DNA of 64,000 bases, taken from the NCBI GenBank assembly GCA_963920575.1, contig OY986969.1:5528001-5592000 (forward strand). The letters run 5' to 3'. Shown here in pieces: positions 24,429-34,140 of the stretch. The notes beneath the pieces are model-generated. The model ran no database searches and had not been told where the DNA came from. It saw only the letters and a list, made by a program, of their open reading frames with translations. Made by a program: the position numbers and the translations under genes. How positions within the stretch are numbered: position 1 is the stretch's first letter; the number at the start of each line of letters is the position of its first letter. This stretch comes from Narthecium ossifragum. Lineage: Eukaryota > Streptophyta > Magnoliopsida > Dioscoreales > Nartheciaceae.

Positions 24429-25054
24429 GGGCTCGGACAGCCGCTCCGCTGGGCTATCTTGGCGAGTTTCCAGAATGGTTGACAAAATATATTAAGCATG
24501 TTAAGGATGTTGCATCAGATGGTAACTGCGGTTTTAGAGCGATAGCCGGGCTATTGGGCTACGGCGAGGACAACTGGGCCCAGGTGAGGAACGATCTTAT
24601 CAATGAGTTGCGTGATCACTTCGAGGGCTACCTTAACTTGTATGGGAATGAAAAGCGTGTTCACGAGCTTATATACTCATTGTCGTTTCTCGAAGACAAC
24701 CCTCTACCCGATCGGTGGATGACCACGCCGGACATGGGTTATATTATTGCATCACGATACTCGGTTGTCCTACTCCACATCTCCAGAAGACAATGCGTGA
24801 CCTTACTACCACTTTGGACAGCAGCGCCCCCGAACCCGGCACGGAGGATCATCGCAATCGGGTTCGTAAACGGAAATCACTTTGTTCAACTCCACATGCA
24901 GCCTGGATGTCCAATGCCACCAGTAGTCAGCAGCTGGGCTCGATATCGAGATGCTTGTGCCATTGGATGGGATTCCTATAACGATGAGATAGAAAAATTT
25001 GAGTTAATCGTGTCATCAGATGTTGCTACAACGGACACCATAGATCTTGAATGA
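24401..25054 (+). CDS. OTU-domain cysteine protease of the MULE (normally fused to MURA)
   Basis: The -1 frame relative to the transposase opens before the A7 run (about 24399-24405) and continues to the stop at 25054. The OTU fold is recognised from the catalytic motif VASDGNCGFRAIAGLLG (Asp and the nucleophilic Cys) and the catalytic His in VNGNHFVQLHM; a conserved PDMGYIIASRYSVVLL segment lies between. In related plant MULEs, as known for the family, MURA and OTU form one polypeptide, and one extra A in the run would give continuous KKKRPKE reading here. OTU proteases cleave ubiquitin or ubiquitin-like chains; the role in transposition is unknown. The break could be a real deletion, an assembly error in a homopolymer, or frameshifting. 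Confidence 0.85.
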   Translation, partial: KKRPKERVLRARTAAPLGYLGEFPEWLTKYIKHVKDVASDGNCGFRAIAGLLGYGEDNWAQVRNDLINELRDHFEGYLNLYGNEKRVHELIYSLSFLEDNPLPDRWMTTPDMGYIIASRYSVVLLHISRRQCVTLLPLWTAAPPNPARRIIAIGFVNGNHFVQLHMQPGCPMPPVVSSWARYRDACAIGWDSYNDEIEKFELIVSSDVATTDTIDLE

Positions 25055-25084
25055 AAATTTGGGTATTAATGTCTTATATGATTT

Positions 25085-25180
25085 TCAATATGAATATCTT
25101 GTCTGGTTGTAAACATTGTGTTCCAAACATTGTATGAGTATCTTGTATGGTTGTAAACATTGTGTTGCAAAGGGTTGCTT
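25085..25180. repeat. Two direct repeats of ~40 bp after the OTU stop codon
   Basis: 'atcttgtctggttgtaaacattgtgtt' and 'atcttgtatggttgtaaaca' blocks lie in tandem between the OTU stop and the central palindrome, in the presumed 3' UTR. A complementary set of units lies on the other side at 25830-25975. Confidence 0.65.
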
Positions 25181-25181
25181 C

Positions 25182-25809
25182 ATACTCTGTTTTTTTTTAT
25201 CAAGTACGCAACTATCGGTACCCAAGTACCGATAATAACCTAGACACATATCGGTACCATACTACCGGTTGTATACCCGACACTATCGGTAATTAGATAC
25301 TGTTACAAAGCCAATCAAGTAAAACAAACACTGTCTCGGTACTCACTCTTCCGAACAGTGAAGCATTTTATCGGTACTATACTACCGATACAACATGGAA
25401 TCAAAGGCAGGCGTAAGCTGCGTTGTATCGGTAGTATAGTACCGATAAAATGCTTCACTGTTCGGAAGAGTGAGTACCGAGACAGTGTTTGTTTTACTTG
25501 ATTTGCTTTGTAACGGTACTCACGCTTCCGAACAGTGAAGCCTTTTATCGGTACTCTACTACCGATCAAACATGGAATCAAAGGCAGGCGTAAGCTGCGT
25601 TGTATCGGTAGCATAGTATCGATAAAATGCTTCACTATTCGGAAGTGTGAGTACCGAAACAGTGTTTGTTTTACTTGATTGGCTTTGTAACGGTATCTAA
25701 GCACCGATAGTGTCGGGTATACAACCGGTAGTATGGTACCGATATGTGTCAAGGTTATTATCGGTACTTGGGTACCGATAGTTGCGTACTTGATAAAAAA
25801 AAAGAGTAT
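25182..25809. repeat. ~630-bp nested palindrome between the convergent MULE genes
   Basis: The outer arms pair the left end (tatcaagtacgcaactatcg onward, from about 25182) with the right end (to about 25809). Inside are two tandem hairpins. The first has perfect 57-bp arms (25338-25394 and 25422-25478) around a 27-base loop and extends outward to about 25304/25512 with one or two mismatches; the second (about 25513-25680) is a diverged copy. Each arm itself contains small TATCGGTAC/GTACCGATA palindromes. A transcript reading through from either side would fold into a long double-stranded RNA. The 190-codon minus-strand open frame here is a by-product of the repeat. Confidence 0.88.
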
Positions 25810-25829
25810 TTGGGAGGGAGGTTTAATTC

Positions 25830-25975
25830 TACATTGTAAACACATCCATACATTGATATCACGTCTATACATTGTAAACACATCCATACATTGATAGCAC
25901 GTCTATACATTGGAAACACGTCCATACATTGGATCCAATTAAGTTCATACATTGGAAACACATTCATACTATCAA
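25830..25975. repeat. Tandem ~40-bp repeats following the PMD 3' end
   Basis: Four to five units of the type 'tacattgtaaacacatccat' with variants (acattggaaacacgtccat). They mirror the 'gtaaacattgtg' repeats on the OTU side of the palindrome, so the symmetry extends past the palindrome arms. Confidence 0.7.
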
Positions 25976-25983
25976 TATATATG

Positions 25984-28016
25984 CTATTCTCTGGTTCGTT
26001 GTTTAGATCTTCTCTCGTAGGCGCGCTCCGTGTCAGTCTCGCCGCGGGCTATTCTTTGAGCCCGCGCCCACCTACTCCTATGGTCATCAATGGTCAGGGT
26101 ATCCATGTGCGCCACGGTGTCGTCGATGATCGTGACTATCCTATCATACTGAATTTCAAGAATTCGAAACAAATTAGACATAATATTATACGCTAGTATT
26201 TCATTTCCATTTAGAATTGCTAAAAAGTTACCTTCGCCGGCAGATAATCATCTGCATGTTGAGCCTGGAAACTCCTCCGCTCTGGGTTTATGAGCTTCAC
26301 ATGAGATATGGATCGATACCAGTCATAATACCCATCCACGCAGTCATACCCACGGAGAGTATACTCGCCCGTCCGGCATAGAGCAGTGCAGTGGCTTGGC
26401 CAATCAGCCCAGAACCGCGGCTCATAGTGGAAGGCCCTCTTGTACCCTCGGGCAGTCTCCTTGGCTCCCATGTAGAAGTGGGTTGGCCTTAGTGGGGCGG
26501 CGGGAATGGTCTGTACGATCCCGAATTGCCGAAGCACCCGATCAGGATGGTACGGCTCGACGTGCTCCCCGCTGCTTATGGTGCCGAGGAAAAAGCTAAT
26601 ATCATCACGAGGGAAGGGGCCTCCTCTATGTCTGACGTATGGGTCCCACACAACCTGCAACCATACTCATAGTAAGGGAATCAATATTTGATCACTACTG
26701 AATATATTACAAAATTCAACACGGATTCAGACAAAGATTACAACTCACCTGATGTCTACTCAGGGAATCAATCTGTGCGCGCCATTATAGCAGAGCCATT
26801 TCCGGATCCTGACCTAGATCTTTGTGATCCAGCCACGCAAGAGCAGTCGGCGAGTCAACCGTGTATTCTGGGTCGGGCTGTGGCTTTATAATTACCGGGA
26901 GGTGATCATATATCCATGCCTGCATTGATTTTAAAAATGTGGGTCAGTCACAATTATTGGTATTATATCACAAAGCAGATGTTTTAAAAGTACGTACCTC
27001 CACCAGAGTCAAGTATCCGCCAATTGCCCTTGTCCCCCATCGAATGGCAGAGCCAAGCATGCGATAGAGGTAGACGAGGCCGGCGGCACCCCACGCATAC
27101 TCACACACGGTATCCAAGTCCGTGAGGGCAGAAAGGCAGGACACGTGAACCTTCGACCCCGACTTGTCGCAAAAAAGTGTGCAACCCAGCAGATACATAA
27201 TGTATGCCTTGACAGAGCACTCCAGGCCGACCTTGCGGAGAGTGCACTCTCTCCTCAGCCAGGTCATACTAACTGACAGCCCTCTCCCATCCAACTGGCT
27301 CGCGGCCTCTGCTTCACTGACTCCCAAATGAACCTTCATAAGCGCTTTCAGCTGGGAGACTTTCAGCTTGCACTCTTCAAGCGGCCTACCGGCGACGGGG
27401 ATGCCCAGTATACGGCTCACGTCACCCAAAGTTATCGTCATCTCTCCACAGGGCAGGTGGAACGTGTTCGTCTCCGGATGCCACCTCTCGACGAACGCCG
27501 ACACCAGGGCACTGCTTATAGTCTTATAAGAACACACCGTCAGATTTGCTAGACCGGTGGCCTCCACGGCATTCTTAAAGTCTTGCCGTTCGATGCCGTC
27601 CCATTTCGAAGTGGACAGCCCATGCGCATAAATTTTTAGTGGCCCACGCTCCTACGTTGAGAAGGGGAAAAGTGAGCAGACTTTGATATAAACACGGCAT
27701 GATATAAAAAAAAAACTCAGCCTTTTTTTACCGCTCCAGCCCATATCTGATATGCCACGTGTGTTTTGAACTCCGTCAAAACCGACCGGTCAACAGGCCC
27801 ACCAGGGATGGGTGCCTCGTCGTCAGACACCTCTTCCTCTTCACCAGGGCCAGCAACCATCAAGGCATCCTCTGGGATCTCCTCTGGAATCTCCTCAGGT
27901 ACCGCTCTCCTCCTCCTAGCTGAGGCCGTCGGCCGGTCAACGCGGGCCGATGAAGATGTCGAGGCCGCCGAAGATGAAGAGGCTCCGGCGGGTGCTTTTC
28001 CCCTTGGATGAACCAT
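25984..28016 (-). CDS. Plant mobile domain (PMD, MAIN/MAIL-like) gene carried by the MULE; one in-frame stop
   Basis: Five exons on the minus strand: 28016-27732, 27651-26998, 26919-26749, 26654-26232, 26148-25984. All are GT-AG and phase 0, total 565 codons. The second exon has the PMD signature: an N-terminal helix region (FVERWHPETNTFHLPCGEMT), then ITLGDVSRILGIPVAGRPL, then a helical YIMYLLGCTLFCD segment and a tryptophan-rich ending (GAAGLVYLYRMLGSAIRWG). Exon 4 continues with the VVWDPY-type C-terminal segment. By family, PMD proteins include Arabidopsis MAIN and MAIL1, which act in nuclear genome stability and transposon silencing, and PMDs are also found inside transposons. A TAA at 26785-26787 in exon 3 interrupts the frame shortly before its end; a mutated codon is the simplest reading. 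The N-terminus is acidic and Ser/Ala-rich. Confidence 0.85.
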
Positions 28017-28044
28017 TTAACAGTTTTGAAAAAGAAATACAAAG

Positions 28045-28310
28045 ATTAGTAGAGTGTTTCGGTATTCATATACCGGTAATTAAACGTTCTTAACGGTACC
28101 TAAGTACCGGTAATAAAGCATACATAGCGGTAGTAAGTTACCGATAGTTTCCAAAGAATATCGGTACCTTGATACCGAACAAGGTCTTTTCCATTCAGCA
28201 ACAAACGTATTGATCGGTATCTATGTACCGATCAACAATCCTATACTATCAGTGACTATGTACCGATATTATAGAGAATCATTCGGTTGTCTTGTACCGA
28301 TTGATACGTA
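28045..28310. repeat. Palindrome array (CGGTA/TACCG) in the 5' region of the PMD gene
   Basis: About six palindromes such as 'cggtacctaagtaccg' and 'atcggtatctatgtaccgat' just upstream of the PMD start codon. It matches the array in the transposase 5' intron, so both transcription units of the MULE have the same element in equivalent positions. The array ends near a sequence also found at the PMD start of the truncated MULE (52085-52128). Confidence 0.8.
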
Positions 28311-28833
28311 TAAAACTGAAAGGTCGGAACCCATTGGAAAAATTTCAAAACCTTGGAAAAAAACGCATTCGGAGAACAATGCTGCAAAACCAATGCTAGA
28401 TATGCAAAGAAAATGCATTTCATGCAACAAGAAATGAAAAACTCACTTGTCCCCTCACCTCACTCGACGGTTCTCACTCGACGGACTCGACGGAGGCGTG
28501 GGTAGCTCGCCGACGAGGCTCTGCCGCGGGTGTAGGGAGGCTGGCAACGTTCGCGAGACACACAACTGGGAAGGTGGAGGGAGATGGTCGGGAGAGTGAA
28601 GAGAGGGAGAGACTTCGGTAGAAGAGGGAGGGAGGAAGTCTCGGTAGAAGAGGGGAAGAAGGTAGGGGCTGGAGTGGGCTGAGGGGTAGTGTAGGTATTT
28701 TGGGTTTTGTTTAGGGTTTAGGGTTTAGTGTGGTGTGGGGTTTGAGGGTAGTTTAGGTAAGTACATTTATTTTGTGTAGTGTGTTGAGTGAAACTTGGGG
28801 TTTTCAAACTTGGGTTGGGGTGTGTAGAGTAAA

Positions 28834-28876
28834 TGTGGTGTGTTGAGTCGAAACGGTGGTGCGGATAGCCGCACCC
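28834..28876 (-). repeat. Right terminal inverted repeat of the MULE
   Basis: Inverted copy of 21519-21561, with the same internal GTGCGG/CCGCAC hairpin. It sits upstream of the minus-strand PMD gene and probably contains or borders its promoter. Confidence 0.93.
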
Positions 28877-28885
28877 ATATAATAC

Positions 28886-29075
28886 CTGTGTAGAATATGT
28901 GGATGAGCTTGATCAATGAAACTATGTCTTTTTTTTTTAGGGGGATAAGGAGGCAGTACTATAAAATGAACTTATCCTTTTAAAAAAAAATTAATAATAA
29001 GATTTACTGTTTTAGCATCATTTAACACTTCAAAAGACACATATGCCCCCATTCTACAACCACCTCTAAGAACCT
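28886..29075. other. Short spacer between the MULE and the LRR gene fragment
   Basis: AT-rich, with T and A runs; no feature is seen. Confidence 0.5.
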
Positions 29076-29597
29076 ATGTCCTCCTCTCACTCATCCTCCT
29101 CCTCTCTCCTCGCCTCCTCATCACCGCCGTCGCAATCTCCATTCTACAACTGCTCGTCGGAGACCACCATTGAGATCACGACGCTCACCTCCTTCCCAGC
29201 CGCCCTGCACGAACCCCTTAGCGCGCTCTCCGGCTGGGACCCTTCCCTGCCCACCGCCCCCTGCTCCTGGCGCGGTGTATCTTGCTCCCCAGTCGGCGTC
29301 GGCGTGGAGCTCCACCTCCCTTGCTTGGGACCTCTATCGTCTTCTTTACCCTCTTCTCTATGCTCGGTCTTCCTCCACTAAAACTCCATCTCTGGACCCC
29401 TCCGTTGATCCCTCTTGGCCAACCTCTCCAACCTAGCCGGCAATCGCCTCTCCGGCGTCCTGCCCACTTCTTTCCCCCCAAACCTCTGCTACCTCGACCT
29501 CTCCTCCAACGCCTTGTTCGGCGCCATCCCCTCCAACAACTCATCCTATTCTCCTTGCCTCCAACTCCTCAACCTCTCCTTCAAACGCCATGAACGC
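29076..29597 (+). pseudogene. 5' fragment of an LRR receptor-like kinase gene
   Basis: The conceptual protein has the LRR N-terminal cap (ALHEPLSALSGWDPSLPTAP, then the CSWRGVSC cysteine pair) followed, after a frame change, by LRR units (NRLSGVLPTSFPPNLCYLDL, then SSNALFGAIPSN). By family this is an LRR-XII-like or related plant receptor kinase ectodomain. The copy has at least one frame change between the cap and the repeats, and homology stops at or just before the target duplication of the solo LTR at 29598. The kinase and most repeats are absent. The sequence beyond the LTR does not continue the LRRs, so the fragment ended here before the LTR arrived. Confidence 0.75.
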
Positions 29598-32002
29598 TGT
29601 CGCGCACCGACCCGCGAAAGCTCAACCGCGCCGGACGATGCGAACCGGAACCTACAAAACGCAGAAAAGAATGGTGAGGGTTCCCTCTAACCTATTGGTC
29701 TCCCTAGCAATTCACCAAAAGCACCATCAATTAAAAGACAATATTATAATGAAGCCTCAAACCACAGATTTACGAACTCAAAAAGATTTAATATACAAAT
29801 CCTCGGAGAGGGGAAGATCCAAAATACAACATCACTCCCGTAGGAGACTAACTAACATAAGGGTAAAAGCAGTAAATATCGCCATCTCTCAAAAGCCACC
29901 AGGCGCCGCCGCACCGCCGTCCAACTGCCCAGTAGGGGCCACAGAGGAAGAACTGACGCCTGCACCTGCAAAACGCAGCCCGAGTAGTTGTGAGCACTAA
30001 GCTCAGTAGGGATCTACACTACGACACACAGAAGGAAGAGGGAAACGCAACAGTGTCGCCCTTAAGTAGGACCTAGGTGTATACAGGGGTCCCATAACCC
30101 CACCGCGTGTCCCTGAGGCCCCGATCATGATCTTCCAGCCGGGCTGGTCACATGTCGGGTCACACTCAGTAGCAGGAAACGGCACTGCTGACTCTCAACA
30201 GGACACTAAACACTGTTTGGTGGGAAGAGACACCACTGAGTAGGCAAAACCTCTACTCAAGAGTTTTAGGAACACCGGACACCGGCTACACCTCAGATCC
30301 GACTCGAGGCCGACACGACCTCTACAATCATCAAGCAATAAGTGTACCAGTCATCTAAGCCTATCATCGAATCGACTGGACATCACAATTCAAACCGGAT
30401 CCAAACAGCCCAACCCCGGTCCTAGGGCTAAGTCTGAGCTTCCAACCTCGGGACGGCGACCCAAGGATCACCCACGCCCTAACCAATGCAACTAATGCAC
30501 AATCAACAATGCATGCTATGACATACACAGATAAGAAATAAAGCATGCAACAGTATGTCAAGCATCATATAAGTCTACTGGATCGCTGCAGCAGTACTAC
30601 CGACCGCTGCCAGCCGATCCGCAGCGGGTCCCGGCATTACGACGGTACCACGACCGTCAACCGCGAACTCCTGCAACAGGGAAGCAACCCCGAAAACCGC
30701 TGATGAAGAGTAAACAATATAATATTATATTTCGAAATATAATATTATATTCAAACACCCAAAACCACCACTTAGGGGCAAATTGATCCCGTCGATCCGA
30801 CGTCCAAACGACGTCGGATTCACGATCCAACTTAGCTGCCAGTAGGTGTATATACCAGGATCATCATATCCAAAATTCATAATCATCCAACGGTTGGATT
30901 AACGGGAAAACGCTAATCAAAATCATTAATCGAACTAACTTACCCATTAATTGCTGCAACGCAGCCCTTCAGAAAACAATTCGTAAGAAATCGTAGAAAA
31001 TAGAAAAATTACTAAACAAGATGGAATGGAAAGCTAACGAATAGTTCTACAACTCTTATGTTTATCAAAAGCCAAGATCATGTACACGCCGGCCGGAAAA
31101 CTCGCCGCAAGCTGGCTGTTTCTCAAGAACAGCAGAAAACCAGAAATCCGAGACTAATCATGCAATAAACCTACTCAAATCTCAACTGATTAACATAAAA
31201 CTGAAATAAGTAATTCTAATAGGCATAAGGAATCCAAAAAAACAAGGATCAACAAGATCCAACGGCTAGATCTCAAGAACACCCGAAATAAATATCAGTA
31301 GGTATAACCCTACCTAGCTGCGCTTTCCTCGGCTGATTCCCCGCGATTTGATCACCAACAAGCTTCCAAACCACTTCAGGGATCTTCCTCTCGTTGTCAC
31401 GAATCCAACGAGCCTTAGAACGCCGAAAAAGATGGTCGGAGGAGGGAGGACGGAGGGAAAGAAGCTCGCCGGCGGTAAAAGGAGAGAAAAACAGAGCTTC
31501 GGGAGAGAAGAGAAGAGAAGAAGAAGAAGAAGGAAAGTGGGGAAGGAGAAAAGGAGGGAAAGGGGGAAGGGACAGCCGGGAAAGGGGGAAAAAGTGAGGG
31601 AAGGGGAGGGGAAGTCTTCCCTCTCTAACAGGGGAGAGCGACGGCCAACGGCGGCCGTCCTCGCGAAACAGAAAACCAACCGACTTATGAATGATCGATT
31701 CTTCCTCAAGGGAGGATCGATCCTTCATGACGATTTCACAAGACTTTCTGGCACCACAAGGATCGATCTTCTAGATAGGAAGGATCGATCCTCTTTCTGC
31801 TGAAAGCTAAACTTGGGCAAGAACTCAAGCCCAAGTCCGGATCTTTCGATCCCGGGTTCACCTAGCCATTCTAAACAAACACTAACACAAACGAGGTCAG
31901 TGTGTGCACACGCGGGTGTGAAACAAACCAACAATGCGCAATTTACCAAATTGCCCTTGCGGTCTACAACGAGCCACAGGGATAGAGGGGCAGGTCCTCA
32001 CA
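29598..32002 (-). repeat. Solo LTR, family A (2405 bp), minus strand, with 5-bp target duplication
   Basis: Read on the minus strand it starts TGTGAGGACCTGCCCCTC and ends GGTGCGCGACA, like the copy at 2601-4952. The flank aacgc is exact on both sides (29593-29597 and 32003-32007). It holds GGATCGATCC palindromes at 31694-31795 and an AT palindrome at 30717-30752. No internal coding region or partner LTR is present. Confidence 0.88.
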
Positions 32003-32470
32003 AACGCGCCTTAGAAGCTCCAAACGCTAGGGCGTGTCGATGGATCCGCATCGCCTCGAGAAGAATGGATGCGATGGCGGCAGCAAGGAGAACGGCACGA
32101 CAGTCAAGAAGATGCGACCGTCATCGACTATCACCGCCGACGAGATCGTCGAGGAGTTCTCCCACCACGCCCCCGTTGTTGCTCGGATTAACAACGACAA
32201 CTTCGAGAGCTACCCCACCTCTGTTCTTGCTGCCCAGTCGCGGTGGCAGCGATTGTTCCTCGTGCAGCCTGAAGACTTCTACTTCCACGACCCTCGATCC
32301 TCCGATCACGGAAGCTGATCCACGATCTCATCAACGCTAATGAGAAACCTCGTCGACAATGCCACCACGGCCGCAACCGTCGTCCTCCATCGCACAGCAT
32401 GGGCGTTCTGCGATGGTCCCTTCTCCCATGTCGACGAGGTCTCCCTTGACAAGTTTGCCATCGTCACCGC
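32003..32470 (+). pseudogene. L-cysteine desulfhydrase (PLP enzyme) 5' gene fragment, frameshifted
   Basis: An ATG at 32040 opens a frame with DEIVEEFSHHAPVVARIN and SVLAAQSRWQRLFLVQPED, matching the N-terminal part of plant L-cysteine desulfhydrase / isopenicillin-N-epimerase-like proteins, where the segment reads as an INNGSFG-type motif (here INNDNFES). The frame ends at 32318. Homology resumes in a shifted frame with LVDNATTAATVVLHRTAWAF (from 32346), which in the family leads into the PLP-binding region. The catalytic Lys region is not present. The functional family converts cysteine to pyruvate, ammonia and H2S. This copy cannot make the enzyme. Confidence 0.75.
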
Positions 32471-32524
32471 CCATCACCGTCGCCGTCGTCGGGGCCAGAT
32501 CTCCACGCCGCCACCGTCCATGCT

Positions 32525-32855
32525 GCAAGAAGCAGCTGTTGGAATCTGCATTGAAAAGAGAAAAAAAAAAACTGAAACAGACCTGCAAGCAGCAGCCGCC
32601 GCCGCCTATCGCCGCTTATCACCCCATTCATGAGGACAACTTCATCAAGAGTCCAAGCGGAGCTGCATGAAGCGGCTGTCGGAATCCGCATTGAAAAGAG
32701 AAAAGAGAAAATTGAAACATAGGTGCATGCAGCTGCCGTCGTCGCCACCTATCGCCGCTCATCACCCCATTAACGAGGACGACTTCATCAAGAGTTCAAG
32801 AGGAGCTGCAAGAAACGTCTGGCGGAATCCACATTGAAAAGAGAAAAGTGAAAAG
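32525..32855 (+). repeat. Tandem ~140-150-bp repeat, about 2.3 units
   Basis: Units start near 'gaagcagctgttggaatctg', 'gaagcggctgtcggaatccg' and 'gaaacgtctggcggaatcca', each with 'attgaaaagagaaaa'. The first two also share 'ctatcgccgctcatcacccc'. It follows directly after the desulfhydrase fragment. No protein family is recognised. Confidence 0.75.
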
Positions 32856-33129
32856 TGAAATCGAAAGCTGAGATTCATACTTGGGCGCCATCATCGGTGA
32901 TGATTTCGACCCTGATCTTCGAGTTGATCAGCTTGACGAGATCCTCGTCGGAGTTGGTCCACTTTCTGGAGAATAAATGGCGACGAACGATATAGGCGTA
33001 AGTGGATGTGGTCTAACCTCCTAGTTTCCAAGTTACAAACACCTCTTCTCCTCCCCTTGTCCTCTTATAGACCAACCACCATAGCCATGAGCTCCCTCTC
33101 CACTGCCATGGGCTCCATGATCTCCCTCG

Positions 33130-33680
33130 AACACATTTAAAAGCTCATCCAATCCCTCCATGTCACCACCTAATCCATTCATGGCACAAACTATGCTTTC
33201 GATGGTCAACAAGCACCCTAATCTAGGTTCATGCCTCGCCTTACTCTACAAGCTCTGCCTCCTAGAATCTAACTTCAAGTGTAGCATGAGCATTAGCCAC
33301 GGCTCCACCTCCCCTTCGTCGTCATGGGCTCCTCTCCACCGCCATGGGAAACTTCTTCGCCGGTAGCCACCGCCAAGATCCTCTCCGAGCCCACCGCCAT
33401 GGGCAGCTTCTTCGTCGGCAGCCACCCAAGCAGCGCCACCATGGGCAACTTTCTCGCCGGCAGCCACCCAAGCAGCGCCACCTACAAGATCATCTCCGAA
33501 GCCCTCAAAATCCCCTCTAAGAACTGGCTGCTCCACCTCCCCCTCGCCGATGTCACCCTCCTCTCCTCCTCCCTCCTCTTCCTCTCCAGCTACCTCTCCA
33601 TCACCCCTCTCCTCCTAAACCTCTCCCTCAGCTTCCACGTCGGGCCACTCCCCACCCCCCGCACGTCGGAGCCGGCATAG
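33130..33680 (+). other. Unrecognised, possibly coding-derived GC-rich stretch
   Basis: An open frame of 118 codons (33324-33680) contains two copies of a GSHPSSAT-type repeat (33415-33441 and 33460-33486), then a hydrophobic leucine/serine-rich end. A second frame (33160-33366) overlaps. Composition is gene-like compared with its flanks, but no domain is recognised. It may be a third gene fragment captured next to the LRR and desulfhydrase fragments, or simple repetitive DNA. Confidence 0.3.
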
Positions 33681-34135
33681 AAGGAATGAAGACGCGACGG
33701 AGGAGAAAAGATTTGGATAGATCATGAAAAAAAAGTAAATAACACCGGCCCACGAGAATACAACTGTATTTAATAAACATGCATGTAACGGGTTAATGAC
33801 ATAATAGGGATAAAATGGTTATCAAAAAGGCATAACTAACCATAATTGCTTCAAAATGGTCTGTATAGCTTAAATCTAATGATGATGGTGTACCGGTCAA
33901 TAAGTTTTTTAGATTTGATGTAAACACCACCAATTAACTATTTTTTTTATTAGTCAAGCCTTTTACTTAGTGGGGCAAATGACCAACATTTTCAACGAAT
34001 TTGAAAAAATTTAATGAGAGGTTGATCCACGTCTTATATAAAGCTTTTCAACAGCTATCCTACCTCTTTTTATTTTACCACCTCTTCTATACGAAAAATA
34101 AGTCTTTAAATATCGGCAAATTAAAATTTTGATTT
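33681..34135. other. AT-rich DNA with no recognised feature
   Basis: No gene, RNA or complete transposon end can be supported here. Confidence 0.5.
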
Positions 34136-34140
34136 AAAAT

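Larger units (their letters stand above)
21519..28876. mobile_element. Complete Mutator-like element (MULE), 7358 bp, carrying MURA, OTU and PMD genes
   Basis: Both ends start gggtgcggctatccgcacca (read inward) and the inverted repeats are identical for 43 bp. The 9-bp target duplication atataatac is perfect (21510-21518 and 28877-28885). Nine-base duplications and long inverted repeats define Mutator-like elements. Inside are a forward transposase plus OTU protease and a reverse plant-mobile-domain gene that converge on a large palindrome. The intact ends indicate recent insertion, but the transposase/OTU frame is shifted and the PMD frame has one stop codon, so this copy may no longer be fully active. 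Confidence 0.93.

Noticed and set aside
25182..25809. Repeat-spacer pattern suggesting a CRISPR-like array
   Set aside because: This is plant nuclear DNA, the units are degenerate palindromes with unequal short spacers, and the whole is an inverted repeat, not a direct-repeat array.
25315..25887. 190-codon open frame on the minus strand
   Set aside because: It lies entirely in the central MULE palindrome and the adjoining tandem repeats; its internal repetition mirrors the DNA repeats and no domain is seen.
31273..31803. Overlapping 130-150-codon frames
   Set aside because: They are the equivalent part of the minus-strand solo LTR; the pattern comes from a pyrimidine-rich tract.
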